This document shows positions 1-6,070 of a stretch of 6,070 bases of DNA, piece after piece; the stretch's first letter is position 1, and the number at the start of each line of letters is the position of its first letter. The stretch is taken from assembly GCA_902773305.1 (NCBI GenBank), contig CACYEB010000028.1:1-6070 (forward strand), in the 5' to 3' direction. Under the pieces are notes generated by a model. That model was not told where the DNA came from and ran no database searches. It saw nothing but the letters and a program-made list of their open reading frames with translations. A program made the position numbers and the translations under genes. The DNA comes from an uncultured Bacteroidia bacterium (lineage in GTDB: Bacteria > Bacteroidota > Bacteroidia > Bacteroidales > UBA932).

Positions 1-485
1 AGCGGTGATTCATAGAACACCATCGTGCGGCGCTCTGCGGAAAGCTCTTTCAGCCGTGTCTGGCGCCCCTTTTTCAGAGGCAGGAATCCTTCGAAACAGA
101 AGCGGTCGCAAGGCAGCCCTGAATTGACCAGTGCCGGGATGCAGGCGGTGGCGCCGGGGAGCGTCTCCACCTCGATGCCCGCCTCGGCACAGGTGCGCGC
201 CAGCAGGAAACCGGGATCGCTGATGCCGGGTGTCCCGGCGTCGGAAATCAACGCCACCGAAAGGCCGGAGAGGATTTTCTCCCTGATACGCTCCACCGTC
301 TCGTGTTCGTTCCACTTATGATGGCTCTCGGCGTGGGTGGTGATCCCGAAATGTTTCAGGAGTACGCCGCTGGTACGGGTATCCTCGGCCAATATCAAAT
401 CTACATTCTGCAGCACTTCGACGGCCCTTGGCGTCATATCGCCAAGATTGCCTACGGGTGTGGGTACTATGTAGAGTTTTGACAT
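1..485 (-). CDS. rsmI: RsmI, 16S rRNA 2'-O-ribose methyltransferase (N-terminal part; cut by window edge)
   Basis: Cytoplasmic SAM-dependent enzyme of the tetrapyrrole-methylase fold that, in characterised bacteria, methylates the ribose of C1402 in 16S rRNA at the decoding site. The visible 161 residues start [16 protein letters not shown], the family's hallmark N terminus. They continue with the AEDTR motif (residues 33-37), the [12 protein letters not shown] loop (81-92), [17 protein letters not shown] (109-125, the SAM-binding region), FEGFLP (131-136) and FYESP at the edge. The ATG at 483-485 is chosen because family members begin within a few residues of the [10 protein letters not shown] strand. 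Roughly the last third of a usual 220-290 residue protein lies outside the window. It is divergent from tdk across 54 bp. Family assignment is secure; the exact methylated nucleotide is taken from the family. Confidence 0.95.
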   Translation of the reverse strand, partial: MSKLYIVPTPVGNLGDMTPRAVEVLQNVDLILAEDTRTSGVLLKHFGITTHAESHHKWNEHETVERIREKILSGLSVALISDAGTPGISDPGFLLARTCAEAGIEVETLPGATACIPALVNSGLPCDRFCFEGFLPLKKGRQTRLKELSAERRTMVFYESP

Positions 486-493
486 TTTTGTGC

Positions 494-501
494 TATATTT
501 G
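494..501 (+). promoter_or_regulatory. Candidate Bacteroidota -7 box for tdk
   Basis: TATATTTG matches the Bacteroidota sigma-ABfr -7 consensus TAnnTTTG and lies 38 bp before the tdk ATG. No TTG is seen at the expected -33 distance (about 19-21 bp upstream); the nearest TTG (479-481) leaves only 12 bp. The call therefore rests on one box and its position. Confidence 0.4.
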
Positions 502-513
502 TTAGTCCACCTA

Positions 514-521
514 CAAAGATA
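514..521 (-). promoter_or_regulatory. Candidate Bacteroidota -7 box for rsmI
   Basis: Read on the minus strand this is TATCTTTG, a match to TAnnTTTG, 28 bp before the rsmI ATG. A well-placed -33 TTG is missing. The box points toward the tdk box at 494-501, so both would start RNA near position 507 and run in opposite directions. Each box would then lie in the other transcript's leader. Confidence 0.38.
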
Positions 522-539
522 ATTATTTTCCCAAGCGAA

Positions 540-1112
540 ATGTTCACAGAGAACGCAAAAACTCCCGGCTGGATCGAAGTCATCTGCGGCTCGATGTTTT
601 CAGGCAAAACAGAAGAACTGATACGCCGCCTTCGCCGCGCCCAGTTTGCAAATCTCCGCGTTGAGATTTTCAAGCCGTCCGTCGACACCCGCTATTCAGA
701 AGAAGAAGTAGTGTCACACCAGGGCAACTCCATCCTTTCCACCCCTGTGGATTCATCATCAAGCATCATTATGCTGGCCGGCAACGTAGATGTTGTGGGA
801 ATAGACGAGGCGCAGTTCTTCGACGACGGAATAGTCGATGTCGTGCAGAAACTTGCCGACAGCGGCATACGCGTAATTGTGGCAGGGTTGGATATGGACT
901 TCCGCGGCAAGCCCTTCGGCCCGATGCCGGCGCTTATGGCGGTGGCCGAATACGTCACCAAGGTACACGCCATCTGCGTCCGCTGCGGCGACCCGGCCAA
1001 CTTCTCGCACCGGCTCATCGCAAGCGACAAACTGGTGGAACTGGGCGAAAAGCAGACCTACGAGCCTCTGTGCCGCCACTGCTACGAGAAGGCGATGGCG
1101 GGGAAAGAATAA
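540..1112 (+). CDS. tdk: Thymidine kinase (type II, TK1-like)
   Basis: Phosphorylates thymidine (and deoxyuridine) with ATP to dTMP, the salvage route into DNA precursors; cytosolic, typically tetrameric. The 190-residue length fits the family. Visible motifs in order are: the Walker A loop GSMFSGKT (17-24); the DEAQFF block (89-94), whose E90 is the expected catalytic base; [11 protein letters not shown] (116-126), the conserved strand and lasso entry; two CxxC pairs (C146/C149 and C178/C181) that form the structural zinc site of TK1-like enzymes; and YEPLCRHCY (174-182) in the substrate-binding C-terminal region. The ATG at 540 is the first in frame before the P-loop; an A-rich stretch but no clear Shine-Dalgarno precedes it. 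It stands alone, divergent from rsmI and convergent with ispH. Nothing essential looks missing. Confidence 0.97.
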   Translation: MFTENAKTPGWIEVICGSMFSGKTEELIRRLRRAQFANLRVEIFKPSVDTRYSEEEVVSHQGNSILSTPVDSSSSIIMLAGNVDVVGIDEAQFFDDGIVDVVQKLADSGIRVIVAGLDMDFRGKPFGPMPALMAVAEYVTKVHAICVRCGDPANFSHRLIASDKLVELGEKQTYEPLCRHCYEKAMAGKE

Positions 1113-1128
1113 CCTTGCCGGATAAGGT
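1112..1128. terminator. Weak hairpin between convergent tdk and ispH
   Basis: ACCTT and AAGGT form a 5-bp stem around a 7-base GC-rich loop directly at the tdk stop codon, inside the 49-bp convergent gap. There is no T-run after it on either strand, so it is not a standard intrinsic terminator. It is listed because it is the only stem in the gap that could serve both transcripts. Confidence 0.18.
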
Positions 1129-1161
1129 GTTGCGAAAATATGAAAAGGATGCGGCGGCGGG

Positions 1162-2022
1162 CTACCGGATCATAGCCGCTACGGCTTCAAGTTGCCAGCG
1201 TGGGGTACTGGTGGCGCCGGTGATGCCGATGGTGCGGGCGCCTGTAAGCCATTCGGGGCGGAGCGAGGCGGGATCCTCTACCCAGTGGGTGTTGGGATTG
1301 TGCTTGCGGCAGAGTTCGAACAGGACTTTGCCGTTGGAGGAGTCCCGGCCACTGACGAACAGTATTACATCGTGGCCGGCGGCAAAGGCGGCAAGGGAAC
1401 GGTGGCGGCTGCTGACCTGACGGCAGATGGTGTCGTGGATGGTGACGTCAGAAGTGTGCTGCAGCAGCGCCTCCTTCAGTGCCACGTACTCTCCCGGGTC
1501 GCGGGTAGTCTGGGAAAAGAGTTCTATGTGATGCGAGAAATCGAGCGAGCCGATTTCGCCGGTATTCTCTATAACGATGGCTTCGCCCCGGGTCTGGCCC
1601 ACCAGGCCGTTGACTTCTGCATGGCCCCGCTTGCCGAATATAACCACGGAACCGCCGATGGCGGAAACGGTGCGCCACGCAGCGGCGATGTCGCGTTGCA
1701 GTTTGAGGACCACGGGGCAGGTGCAGTCTATCAGGTTTATCTTCCGTTCATTGGCCAGGGCGTATGTAGAAGGTGGCTCTCCGTGGGCCCTGATCAGCAC
1801 TGTGTCACCTTCGCCCAGTGCCGCCATACGCTCCAGGTTGATGGTCACAAGCCCCTTGCCGGCCAGACGGTCTATCTCGGAAGTGTTGTGGACCATAGCT
1901 CCCAGGGAGTAGAGACACCCACCGCCGGAGAGGAACTCTTCGGCCTTGGTCACGGCTCTTACGACTCCGTGGCAGAACCCGGAGCCGGGGTCTATTTCGC
2001 AGATTCTAGAATTCGAACCCAT
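1162..2022 (-). CDS. ispH: IspH, 4-hydroxy-3-methylbut-2-enyl diphosphate reductase
   Basis: Last step of the MEP pathway: a [4Fe-4S] enzyme reduces HMBPP to IPP and DMAPP, the precursors of quinones, undecaprenyl phosphate and other isoprenoids. The 286-residue length fits a stand-alone IspH. The three cluster cysteines are in their expected places: C17 in GFCHGV, C102 in DCTCPVV and C200 in DTICRQVSSR. Substrate-contact motifs are also present: H45 in VHN, H80 in IRAHGEPP, H134 and E136 in GHAEVNGLVGQT, the QTT at 171-173, SSN at 228-230 and the late GITGATSTP (266-274). The start codon lies inside the end of cmk, giving a 17-bp overlap in another frame, so translation is probably coupled and both genes share the promoter upstream of cmk. 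No independent promoter is evident. Cmk and IspH are neighbours or fused in several other bacterial groups, which supports the pairing. Confidence 0.96.
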   Translation of the reverse strand: MGSNSRICEIDPGSGFCHGVVRAVTKAEEFLSGGGCLYSLGAMVHNTSEIDRLAGKGLVTINLERMAALGEGDTVLIRAHGEPPSTYALANERKINLIDCTCPVVLKLQRDIAAAWRTVSAIGGSVVIFGKRGHAEVNGLVGQTRGEAIVIENTGEIGSLDFSHHIELFSQTTRDPGEYVALKEALLQHTSDVTIHDTICRQVSSRHRSLAAFAAGHDVILFVSGRDSSNGKVLFELCRKHNPNTHWVEDPASLRPEWLTGARTIGITGATSTPRWQLEAVAAMIR

Positions 2023-2683
2023 ACTTCTCTTCGAGCAGCGTGAAAAGCCAGTTCAGTTCGTCTTCCATAGTCATGCAAGTGTTGTCGAGCACTATGGCGT
2101 CGTCGGCTTTTCTCAGCGGCGAGACTTCCCGGGTGGAATCGCGTCTGTCGCGGTCGCGCAGATTGTTCAGCACATCAATGAATGTGGTGCCCGGGTCTGT
2201 GGTCTCTTTGTAGCGGCGCATTGCCCTCACCAGGTCATCGGCCTGCATAAAGATTTTGAGATCGGCATTGGGAAATACGGTAGTTCCGATGTCGCGGCCA
2301 TCCATAACTACGCCGCCGCCGCTGGCCATTTTGTGCAGGTTGTCATCTACGAAGGTGCGTACGGCTGCAATGGCTGACACGGGACTGACGTAACTGCTGA
2401 CCTCCATCTGGCGGATCAGCCCCTCTACGTTCTCTTCCCCGATGTAGGTGTCGGGACGCTGGGACACTTCCAGCCCGGGCAGGGTGGCCACCAGGGCATC
2501 GGCGTCGATTTTGCCGTCTGCAATAGTGCCGTTGCGCAGGCCGTGCAGGGTGACGGCACGGTACAGGGCGCCCGAGTCAAGGTGGATATAACCGAGTTTT
2601 TCTGCAATGAGTTTGGCAAACGAACTCTTGCCCGTGGAAGAATAACCGTCAATGGCTATTATAAGTTGTGGATATTGTTTCAT
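2006..2683 (-). CDS. cmk: Cytidylate kinase (CMP/dCMP kinase)
   Basis: Transfers phosphate from ATP to CMP or dCMP, recycling cytidine nucleotides from RNA and lipid turnover. The 225 residues match the bacterial CMK length. Seen in order are: the P-loop GYSSTGKSS (13-21); the CMP-binding DSGALYRAVT (36-45); the inserted NMP-binding region with a divergent middle; DGRDIGTTVFPNADLKIF (128-145), the most diagnostic block; the LID arginines around RAMRRYKE (153-160); and RDSTREVSPL (181-190), in which D182 and R185 correspond to the sugar and phosphate contacts known from E. coli Cmk. The ATG at 2681-2683 fits the family N terminus, which has a few residues before the first strand. It heads the leftward cmk-ispH pair and is divergent from the response regulator gene across about 70 bp. 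Confidence 0.97.
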   Translation of the reverse strand: MKQYPQLIIAIDGYSSTGKSSFAKLIAEKLGYIHLDSGALYRAVTLHGLRNGTIADGKIDADALVATLPGLEVSQRPDTYIGEENVEGLIRQMEVSSYVSPVSAIAAVRTFVDDNLHKMASGGGVVMDGRDIGTTVFPNADLKIFMQADDLVRAMRRYKETTDPGTTFIDVLNNLRDRDRRDSTREVSPLRKADDAIVLDNTCMTMEDELNWLFTLLEEKYGFEF

Positions 2684-2697
2684 GGCAAACTATTGTA

Positions 2698-2729
2698 TTA
2701 CAAAAATACTCAAAAATTGAGTATATTTG
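2698..2729 (+). promoter_or_regulatory. Bacteroidota-type promoter for the response regulator-der-parE cluster
   Basis: TATATTTG (2722-2729) matches the -7 consensus and lies 23 bp before the GTG start. At 21 bp upstream the -33 position holds TTA instead of TTG (2698-2700), so this side is predicted to be weaker than the opposing cmk promoter. The two promoters occupy nearly the same DNA. Confidence 0.5.
2701..2729. repeat. Inverted repeat spanning both divergent -7 boxes
   Basis: The inner arms ATACTCAA (2706-2713) and TTGAGTAT (2717-2724) are a perfect 8-bp inverted repeat around AAA. After one mismatched pair (2705/2725) the symmetry resumes with CAAA (2701-2704) against TTTG (2726-2729). 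This gives 13-bp arms with a single mismatch. The outer ends of the arms are the two -7 boxes, so the repeat may be an operator, or simply a result of two similar promoters facing away from each other. The centre ACTCAA-AAA-TTGAGT is not explained by promoter consensus. Confidence 0.7.
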
Positions 2730-2732
2730 CAA
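2701..2732 (-). promoter_or_regulatory. Bacteroidota-type promoter for cmk-ispH
   Basis: On the minus strand, TTG (2732-2730) is followed after 21 bp by TATTTTTG (2708-2701). This fits the sigma-ABfr pattern of a -33 TTG and a -7 TAnnTTTG in both sequence and spacing. RNA would start close to 2695, leaving a leader of only about 10-15 bases before the cmk ATG. This is the best-formed promoter in the window. Confidence 0.6.
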
Positions 2733-2752
2733 GAATAAACATATCTGGCAGC

Positions 2753-3913
2753 GTGAAACTTTTAATTATAGACGATGAGCGGGCGATCCGCAACACCCTG
2801 AAGGAAATCCTTGAGTACGAAGGCCACACCGTTTCTGTCGCAGAAGACGGCAAGACCGGCTACGAGGCGGCAATGGCGGGGAGTTTTGACGCAATTTTCT
2901 GCGATATAAAGATGCCCGAGATGGACGGCGTGGAGGTGCTTGAACGCCTGGTGGGCGAAGGGTGCGAATCGGCCGTCATTATGATATCGGGCCACGGTGA
3001 CATAGACACCGCAGTGGACTGCATCAAGAAGGGGGCGTTCGATTTCATACAGAAGCCTCTCGATTTGAACAGAATACTGATCACCCTCAAGAATGCCACC
3101 GAAAAGACTTCGCTGGTAAAGGAGACCCGCATATTGCGCAAGAAGACCGACAACCGCTACACGATAGTGGGAGAGTCGGAGCAGATCAGGCACGTGAAAG
3201 ATGTGATAGCCCGCGTGGCACCCACAGACGCCCGGGTGCTGATTACCGGCGGCAACGGGACGGGCAAGGAACTGGTGGCCCACAATCTGCACCTTCAGAG
3301 CAACCGCGCCTCCGCTCCTTTTATCGAGGTCAACTGCGCGGCAATCCCCTCTGAACTAATAGAGAGCGAACTTTTCGGCCACGAAAAGGGCTCCTTTACA
3401 TCGGCCATCAAGCAGCACAAGGGCAAGTTCGAGCAGGCCGACGGCGGTACGCTGTTCCTGGACGAGATAGGGGATATGAGTCTTGCCGCACAGGCCAAGG
3501 TGCTCCGCGTGCTTCAGGAGAAAAAGCTTAACCGCGTGGGCAGCGACAAGGATATCGAGGTCAACGTGAGGGTTATTGCCGCCACCAACAAGAATTTGCT
3601 GGAGGAGATTGCCAAGGGGACTTTCAGGGAGGACCTTTATCACCGCCTGAGCGTGATACTGATCCACGTGCCATCGCTGAGCGAGCGCCTGGACGACATC
3701 CCCCTGCTGGTCGATTATTTCATCGAGCAGATCTGTGCGGAGAGCGGAATGCCCCGCCGCAAGGTAGAGGCAGCCGCCTACAAGGAGTTGCAGAAGATGC
3801 CCTGGACGGGCAATATCCGCGAACTGAGGAATGTGGTGGAGCGCCTTCTGATACTCTGCAGCGACACCATCACCAAAGAAGACATAGTATCATATGCCAA
3901 TCCGGCATTTTAG
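2753..3913 (+). CDS. NtrC-family response regulator (receiver + sigma54 AAA+), lacking the DNA-binding domain
   Basis: Expected to accept phosphate from an unknown histidine kinase and to use ATP hydrolysis to remodel sigma54 RNA polymerase. Residues 1-115 are a receiver domain: acidic D7/D8, phosphoacceptor D51 in CDIKMPEMDG, S79 and K101 in the KP motif. Residues about 137-375 are the AAA+ module: Walker A GGNGTGKE (166-173), ESELFGHEKGSFTSA (204-218, the sigma54-contact loop), Walker B TLFLDEIG (233-240), ATN (277-279), arginines 292 and 298 in FREDLYHRL, and WTGNIRELRN (351-360). The protein ends 11 residues after the final AAA+ ITKED segment, at 386 residues. Usual members have about 440-480 residues with a C-terminal Fis-type helix-turn-helix, which is absent here. 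GTG at 2753 is chosen because receivers begin at this strand and no ATG lies between it and the promoter; an in-frame TTG at 2717 is inside the palindrome. No kinase gene is adjacent. der follows after 12 bp. Confidence 0.93.
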   Translation: MKLLIIDDERAIRNTLKEILEYEGHTVSVAEDGKTGYEAAMAGSFDAIFCDIKMPEMDGVEVLERLVGEGCESAVIMISGHGDIDTAVDCIKKGAFDFIQKPLDLNRILITLKNATEKTSLVKETRILRKKTDNRYTIVGESEQIRHVKDVIARVAPTDARVLITGGNGTGKELVAHNLHLQSNRASAPFIEVNCAAIPSELIESELFGHEKGSFTSAIKQHKGKFEQADGGTLFLDEIGDMSLAAQAKVLRVLQEKKLNRVGSDKDIEVNVRVIAATNKNLLEEIAKGTFREDLYHRLSVILIHVPSLSERLDDIPLLVDYFIEQICAESGMPRRKVEAAAYKELQKMPWTGNIRELRNVVERLLILCSDTITKEDIVSYANPAF

Positions 3914-3925
3914 TTTGAGAAAGAT

Positions 3926-5242
3926 ATGAATAACCTGGTAGCGATAGTGGGACGCCCAAATGTGGGCAAGAGCACGCTCTTCAACCGGTTGGTGGGGATG
4001 CGGCAGGCCATCGTGGACAATGTCTCGGGCGTGACGCGCGACCGCCACTACGGCAAATGCGAGTGGTGCGGCCACGAGTTTTCTGTGGTTGATACAGGCG
4101 GTTTCACGGTAAATAGCGACGATGTGTTCGAAAGTGCCATCCGCGACCAGGTTCTCATCGCCATTGAAGAGAGTGACCTGGTGCTCTTTATGGTGGAGGT
4201 GGCTACAGGTATCACCGATTTCGATGCGGAGATAGCCGATATCCTGCGCCGCAGCCGCAAGCCGGTGCTGCTGGTGGTGAACAAGGTTGACACCGCCGAA
4301 AAACAATATGGCGTATATGAGTTCAATTCGCTGGGACTGGGAGAGCCGTTTTCGATTTCTTCTGCAACAGGCAGCGGCACGGGAGATTTGCTGGATGCAG
4401 TCCTGGAGAAGCTCCCTGCCGACAGCAAGATAGCGGAAGAGGAAGAGGAACACCGCCTGCCGCACATAGCCATAGTGGGCAAGCCCAACGTGGGAAAATC
4501 ATCTCTTACCAACGCCCTGCTGGGAGAGGACCGCAACATTGTGACCCCGGTGGCGGGAACCACCCGCGACGCCATTTCCACGCACTACAATAAATTCGGT
4601 CACGAGTTTGTCCTGGTTGACACCGCCGGCCTGCGCAGGAAAAAGAAGGTTACTGAAGACCTGGAATTTTACTCCGTGATGCGCGCCATCCGCGCCATAG
4701 AGAATTCCGATGTCTGCATATTGATGATAGATGCCCGGCAGGGTATCGAGGCCCAGGACCTTGCCATTTTCAACATCATCAACCGCAACCGCAAGGGGTG
4801 TGTGCTGGTGGTGAACAAGTGGGATGCGATAGAGAAGGGGAACAACACTATGAAGGAGTACCGCGAGGCCCTTTCGCAGCGTCTGCAGCCCTTCAACGAC
4901 GTTCCCGTCATATTTACTTCGGTGATCAGGAAGCAGCGCATTATGGATGTGTTGAATGCGGCGCAGGAGGTATACGACAACTATTCCCGAAGGATACCGA
5001 CCTCGGCCCTGAACGAGGCGATGCTGCCCGAGATAGAGAATTACCCTCCGCCGGCCTGGAAGGGCAAATACATCAAGATCAAATACGTTACCCAGCTCCC
5101 CACCGCATTCCCGGCATTCGCGTTCTTCTGCAACCTTCCGCAGTATATCCGCGACCCGTACAAGCGCTTTTTGGAGAACAAGCTGCGCGAGCACTTCCCT
5201 TTCAAGGGCTGCCCGCTGCAGATATATATCAGACAGAAATAG
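3926..5242 (+). CDS. der: Der (EngA), tandem-domain ribosome assembly GTPase
   Basis: Essential GTPase that binds the maturing 50S subunit. It has 438 residues, the usual length. The first G domain has GRPNVGKS (9-16), T37 in SGVTRDR, DTGG (56-59), NKVD (119-122) and SSATG (145-149). After an acidic linker (EEEEE at 171-175) the second G domain has GKPNVGKS (185-192), AGTTRDA (210-216), DTAG (232-235) and NKWD (297-300). A KH-like C-terminal domain (about 355-438) includes the typical [14 protein letters not shown] and ends LQIYIRQK. The second G5 region reads TSVIRKQRI where many Der proteins have an SALTGQ-like sequence, and the first domain carries C45, C48 and H50 just before the DTGG switch. 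Both look like tolerated variants. The gene is 12 bp after the regulator and 13 bp before parE, so it is probably co-transcribed with them. Confidence 0.98.
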   Translation: MNNLVAIVGRPNVGKSTLFNRLVGMRQAIVDNVSGVTRDRHYGKCEWCGHEFSVVDTGGFTVNSDDVFESAIRDQVLIAIEESDLVLFMVEVATGITDFDAEIADILRRSRKPVLLVVNKVDTAEKQYGVYEFNSLGLGEPFSISSATGSGTGDLLDAVLEKLPADSKIAEEEEEHRLPHIAIVGKPNVGKSSLTNALLGEDRNIVTPVAGTTRDAISTHYNKFGHEFVLVDTAGLRRKKKVTEDLEFYSVMRAIRAIENSDVCILMIDARQGIEAQDLAIFNIINRNRKGCVLVVNKWDAIEKGNNTMKEYREALSQRLQPFNDVPVIFTSVIRKQRIMDVLNAAQEVYDNYSRRIPTSALNEAMLPEIENYPPPAWKGKYIKIKYVTQLPTAFPAFAFFCNLPQYIRDPYKRFLENKLREHFPFKGCPLQIYIRQK

Positions 5243-5245
5243 GAG
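5241..5245 (+). promoter_or_regulatory. Possible Shine-Dalgarno for parE
   Basis: AGGAG overlaps the der stop codon and lies 10 bases before the parE ATG, slightly more than the usual spacing. It is notable because the other starts here lack such a sequence and Bacteroidota rarely depend on it, so it may be coincidental. Confidence 0.3.
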
Positions 5246-5255
5246 AAGAATTCAG

Positions 5256-6070
5256 ATGAGCGAAGAAAACAGCACCCTGGATATCCCCCGTTATGAATAT
5301 GGCGACGGCAGCATCATCCATCTGGAAGATGTACAGCATATCCGCCAGAGGCTTTCCATGTATATCGGACGGCGCGGCGACGGCAGCGACTCCACCGACG
5401 GCATCTACGTCCTCACCAAGGAGGTCATAGACAATTCGGTGGATGAGTTCCGAAGCGGCAGCGGCAAGCGTATCGACATCACGCTTGAAGACAAGACCGT
5501 GACGGTGCGTGACTGGGGCCGTGGCATTCCGTTCAAGGATATGATAATGGCGGTGAGCAGGCTAAACAGCGGCGGCAAGTACAACAACAAGAGCTACAAG
5601 CAGAGCGTCGGCCTCAACGGTGTCGGCCTCAAGGCCGTGAACGCCCTCTCTTCTTATTTCAAGGTGCAGTCTTTCCGCGACGGACAGACCAAGTGGGCTA
5701 CATTCTCGCAGGGAGAGATTACAGGCCAGGGCGAGGAATCCACTTCTGAGCGCAACGGAACCATGGTGGTTTTCACCCCGGACGAAGAGATATTCCCGGA
5801 CTACAAGTTCAACGAGGAATACATCGTGGAGATGGTGAAGAACTACGCCTATCTGAACACCGGTCTGACGCTCAACTACAACAAGAACTCCTTCAAGTCC
5901 ACCGACGGTCTGCTGGATCTGCTCAACGAGAATATCGATGAGGAACCGCTCTATCCCCCCATCCATCTGGTCGGGGAGGATATAGAGGTGGTGATGACCC
6001 ACGGCAACAAATACGGCGAGAACATATCTTCTTTCGTCAACGGCCAGAATACGATAATGGGCGGTACCCA
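5256..6070 (+). CDS. parE: DNA topoisomerase IV subunit B, ParE (N-terminal part; cut by window edge)
   Basis: ATPase subunit of the type IIA topoisomerase that decatenates sister chromosomes; partner of ParC. The visible 271 residues cover the GHKL ATPase domain and the start of the transducer domain: QRLSMYIG (31-38, N-terminal arm), EVIDNSVDE (56-64, catalytic E56 and Mg/ATP-binding N60), RDWGRGIP (85-92), GGKYNNKSYKQSVGLNGVGLKAVNALS (106-132, ATP lid), GTMVVFTPD (168-176) and the MTHG/SFVNGQNT region (247-266). ParE is preferred over GyrB because of the GDGSDSTDGIYVLTKEVIDN and HLVGEDIEVVMTHGN stretches, which I recall as typical of Bacteroidota ParE; this is memory, not a search. ATG at 5256 is the first in frame after der. 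The arm motif has LS where RPGMYIG is usual. The C-terminal TOPRIM part lies outside the window. Confidence 0.92.
   Translation, partial: MSEENSTLDIPRYEYGDGSIIHLEDVQHIRQRLSMYIGRRGDGSDSTDGIYVLTKEVIDNSVDEFRSGSGKRIDITLEDKTVTVRDWGRGIPFKDMIMAVSRLNSGGKYNNKSYKQSVGLNGVGLKAVNALSSYFKVQSFRDGQTKWATFSQGEITGQGEESTSERNGTMVVFTPDEEIFPDYKFNEEYIVEMVKNYAYLNTGLTLNYNKNSFKSTDGLLDLLNENIDEEPLYPPIHLVGEDIEVVMTHGNKYGENISSFVNGQNTIMGGT

Noticed and set aside
1160..1177. GGCTA/TAGCC stem at the ispH stop codon as a terminator.
   Set aside because: It has five pairs with an 8-base loop, overlaps the coding end and is not followed by a T-run on either strand.
1192..2043. Long plus-strand open frame of 283 codons opposite ispH.
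   Set aside because: It is an antisense shadow in GC-rich DNA; ispH on the other strand carries all family motifs and this frame resembles no known protein.
2683..2697. Possible sigma54 -24/-12 promoter (TGGCA followed by TTGTA) ahead of the regulator.
   Set aside because: The GG-to-GC spacing is one base short and the essential -12 GC is absent.
2543..2752. In-frame upstream extension of the response regulator by 70 codons to an ATG at 2543.
   Set aside because: It runs antisense through the start of cmk and across the divergent promoters, and encodes no receiver-like sequence. Receiver domains begin at the KLLIIDDE strand, so GTG at 2753 is preferred.
4499..5194. Long minus-strand open frame of 231 codons opposite der.
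   Set aside because: Der on the plus strand is complete with all G motifs; the antisense frame has no recognisable domain or promoter.
5562..6002. Minus-strand open frame of 146 codons opposite parE.
   Set aside because: It overlaps the conserved ATPase domain of ParE and shows no recognisable features of its own.
1..6070. Novel mobile, defence or CRISPR-like system.
   Set aside because: Nearly all bases are covered by recognised core genes, and no direct repeat array, transposase, integrase or unusual composition was seen by eye.

Overview
The window reads as ordinary chromosomal housekeeping DNA from a member of the Bacteroidota, most likely the order Bacteroidales. Three things point there. 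All three divergent-facing promoter candidates with the best fit carry the lineage's TAnnTTTG -7 box instead of a sigma70 -10. Translation starts mostly lack a Shine-Dalgarno sequence. ParE and the sigma54-activator-like regulator resemble Bacteroidota versions as I remember them. The coding DNA is clearly GC-rich, which argues against Bacteroides itself and would suit an Alistipes/Rikenellaceae-like or uncultured gut Bacteroidales genome; the genus is a guess.

Layout from left to right: the N-terminal part of rsmI (16S rRNA ribose methyltransferase) runs leftward off the edge. It is divergent from tdk (thymidine kinase), which runs rightward. tdk converges on a leftward pair, cmk then ispH (CMP kinase and the last enzyme of the MEP isoprenoid pathway), whose reading frames overlap by 17 bp. 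From a compact divergent promoter region upstream of cmk, a rightward three-gene cluster begins: an NtrC-type response regulator (receiver plus AAA+ sigma54-activation module), der (double-GTPase ribosome assembly factor) and parE (topoisomerase IV ATPase subunit, cut by the right edge). Gaps in this cluster are 12 and 13 bp, so co-transcription is likely. No gap between genes exceeds about 70 bp.

Functionally the genes serve nucleotide salvage (tdk, cmk), ribosome maturation (rsmI, der), isoprenoid precursor synthesis (ispH) and chromosome decatenation (parE), with one two-component regulator among them. No mobile element, CRISPR array, RNA gene, toxin-antitoxin or defence system was seen. 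I do not find a new system. The two points most worth a second look are (i) the response regulator, which stops right after its AAA+ domain and lacks the usual Fis-type DNA-binding domain, with a GSFTSA version of the GAFTGA loop; and (ii) the near-symmetrical inverted repeat between cmk and the regulator, in which two opposed promoters are built into one palindrome and should exclude each other.
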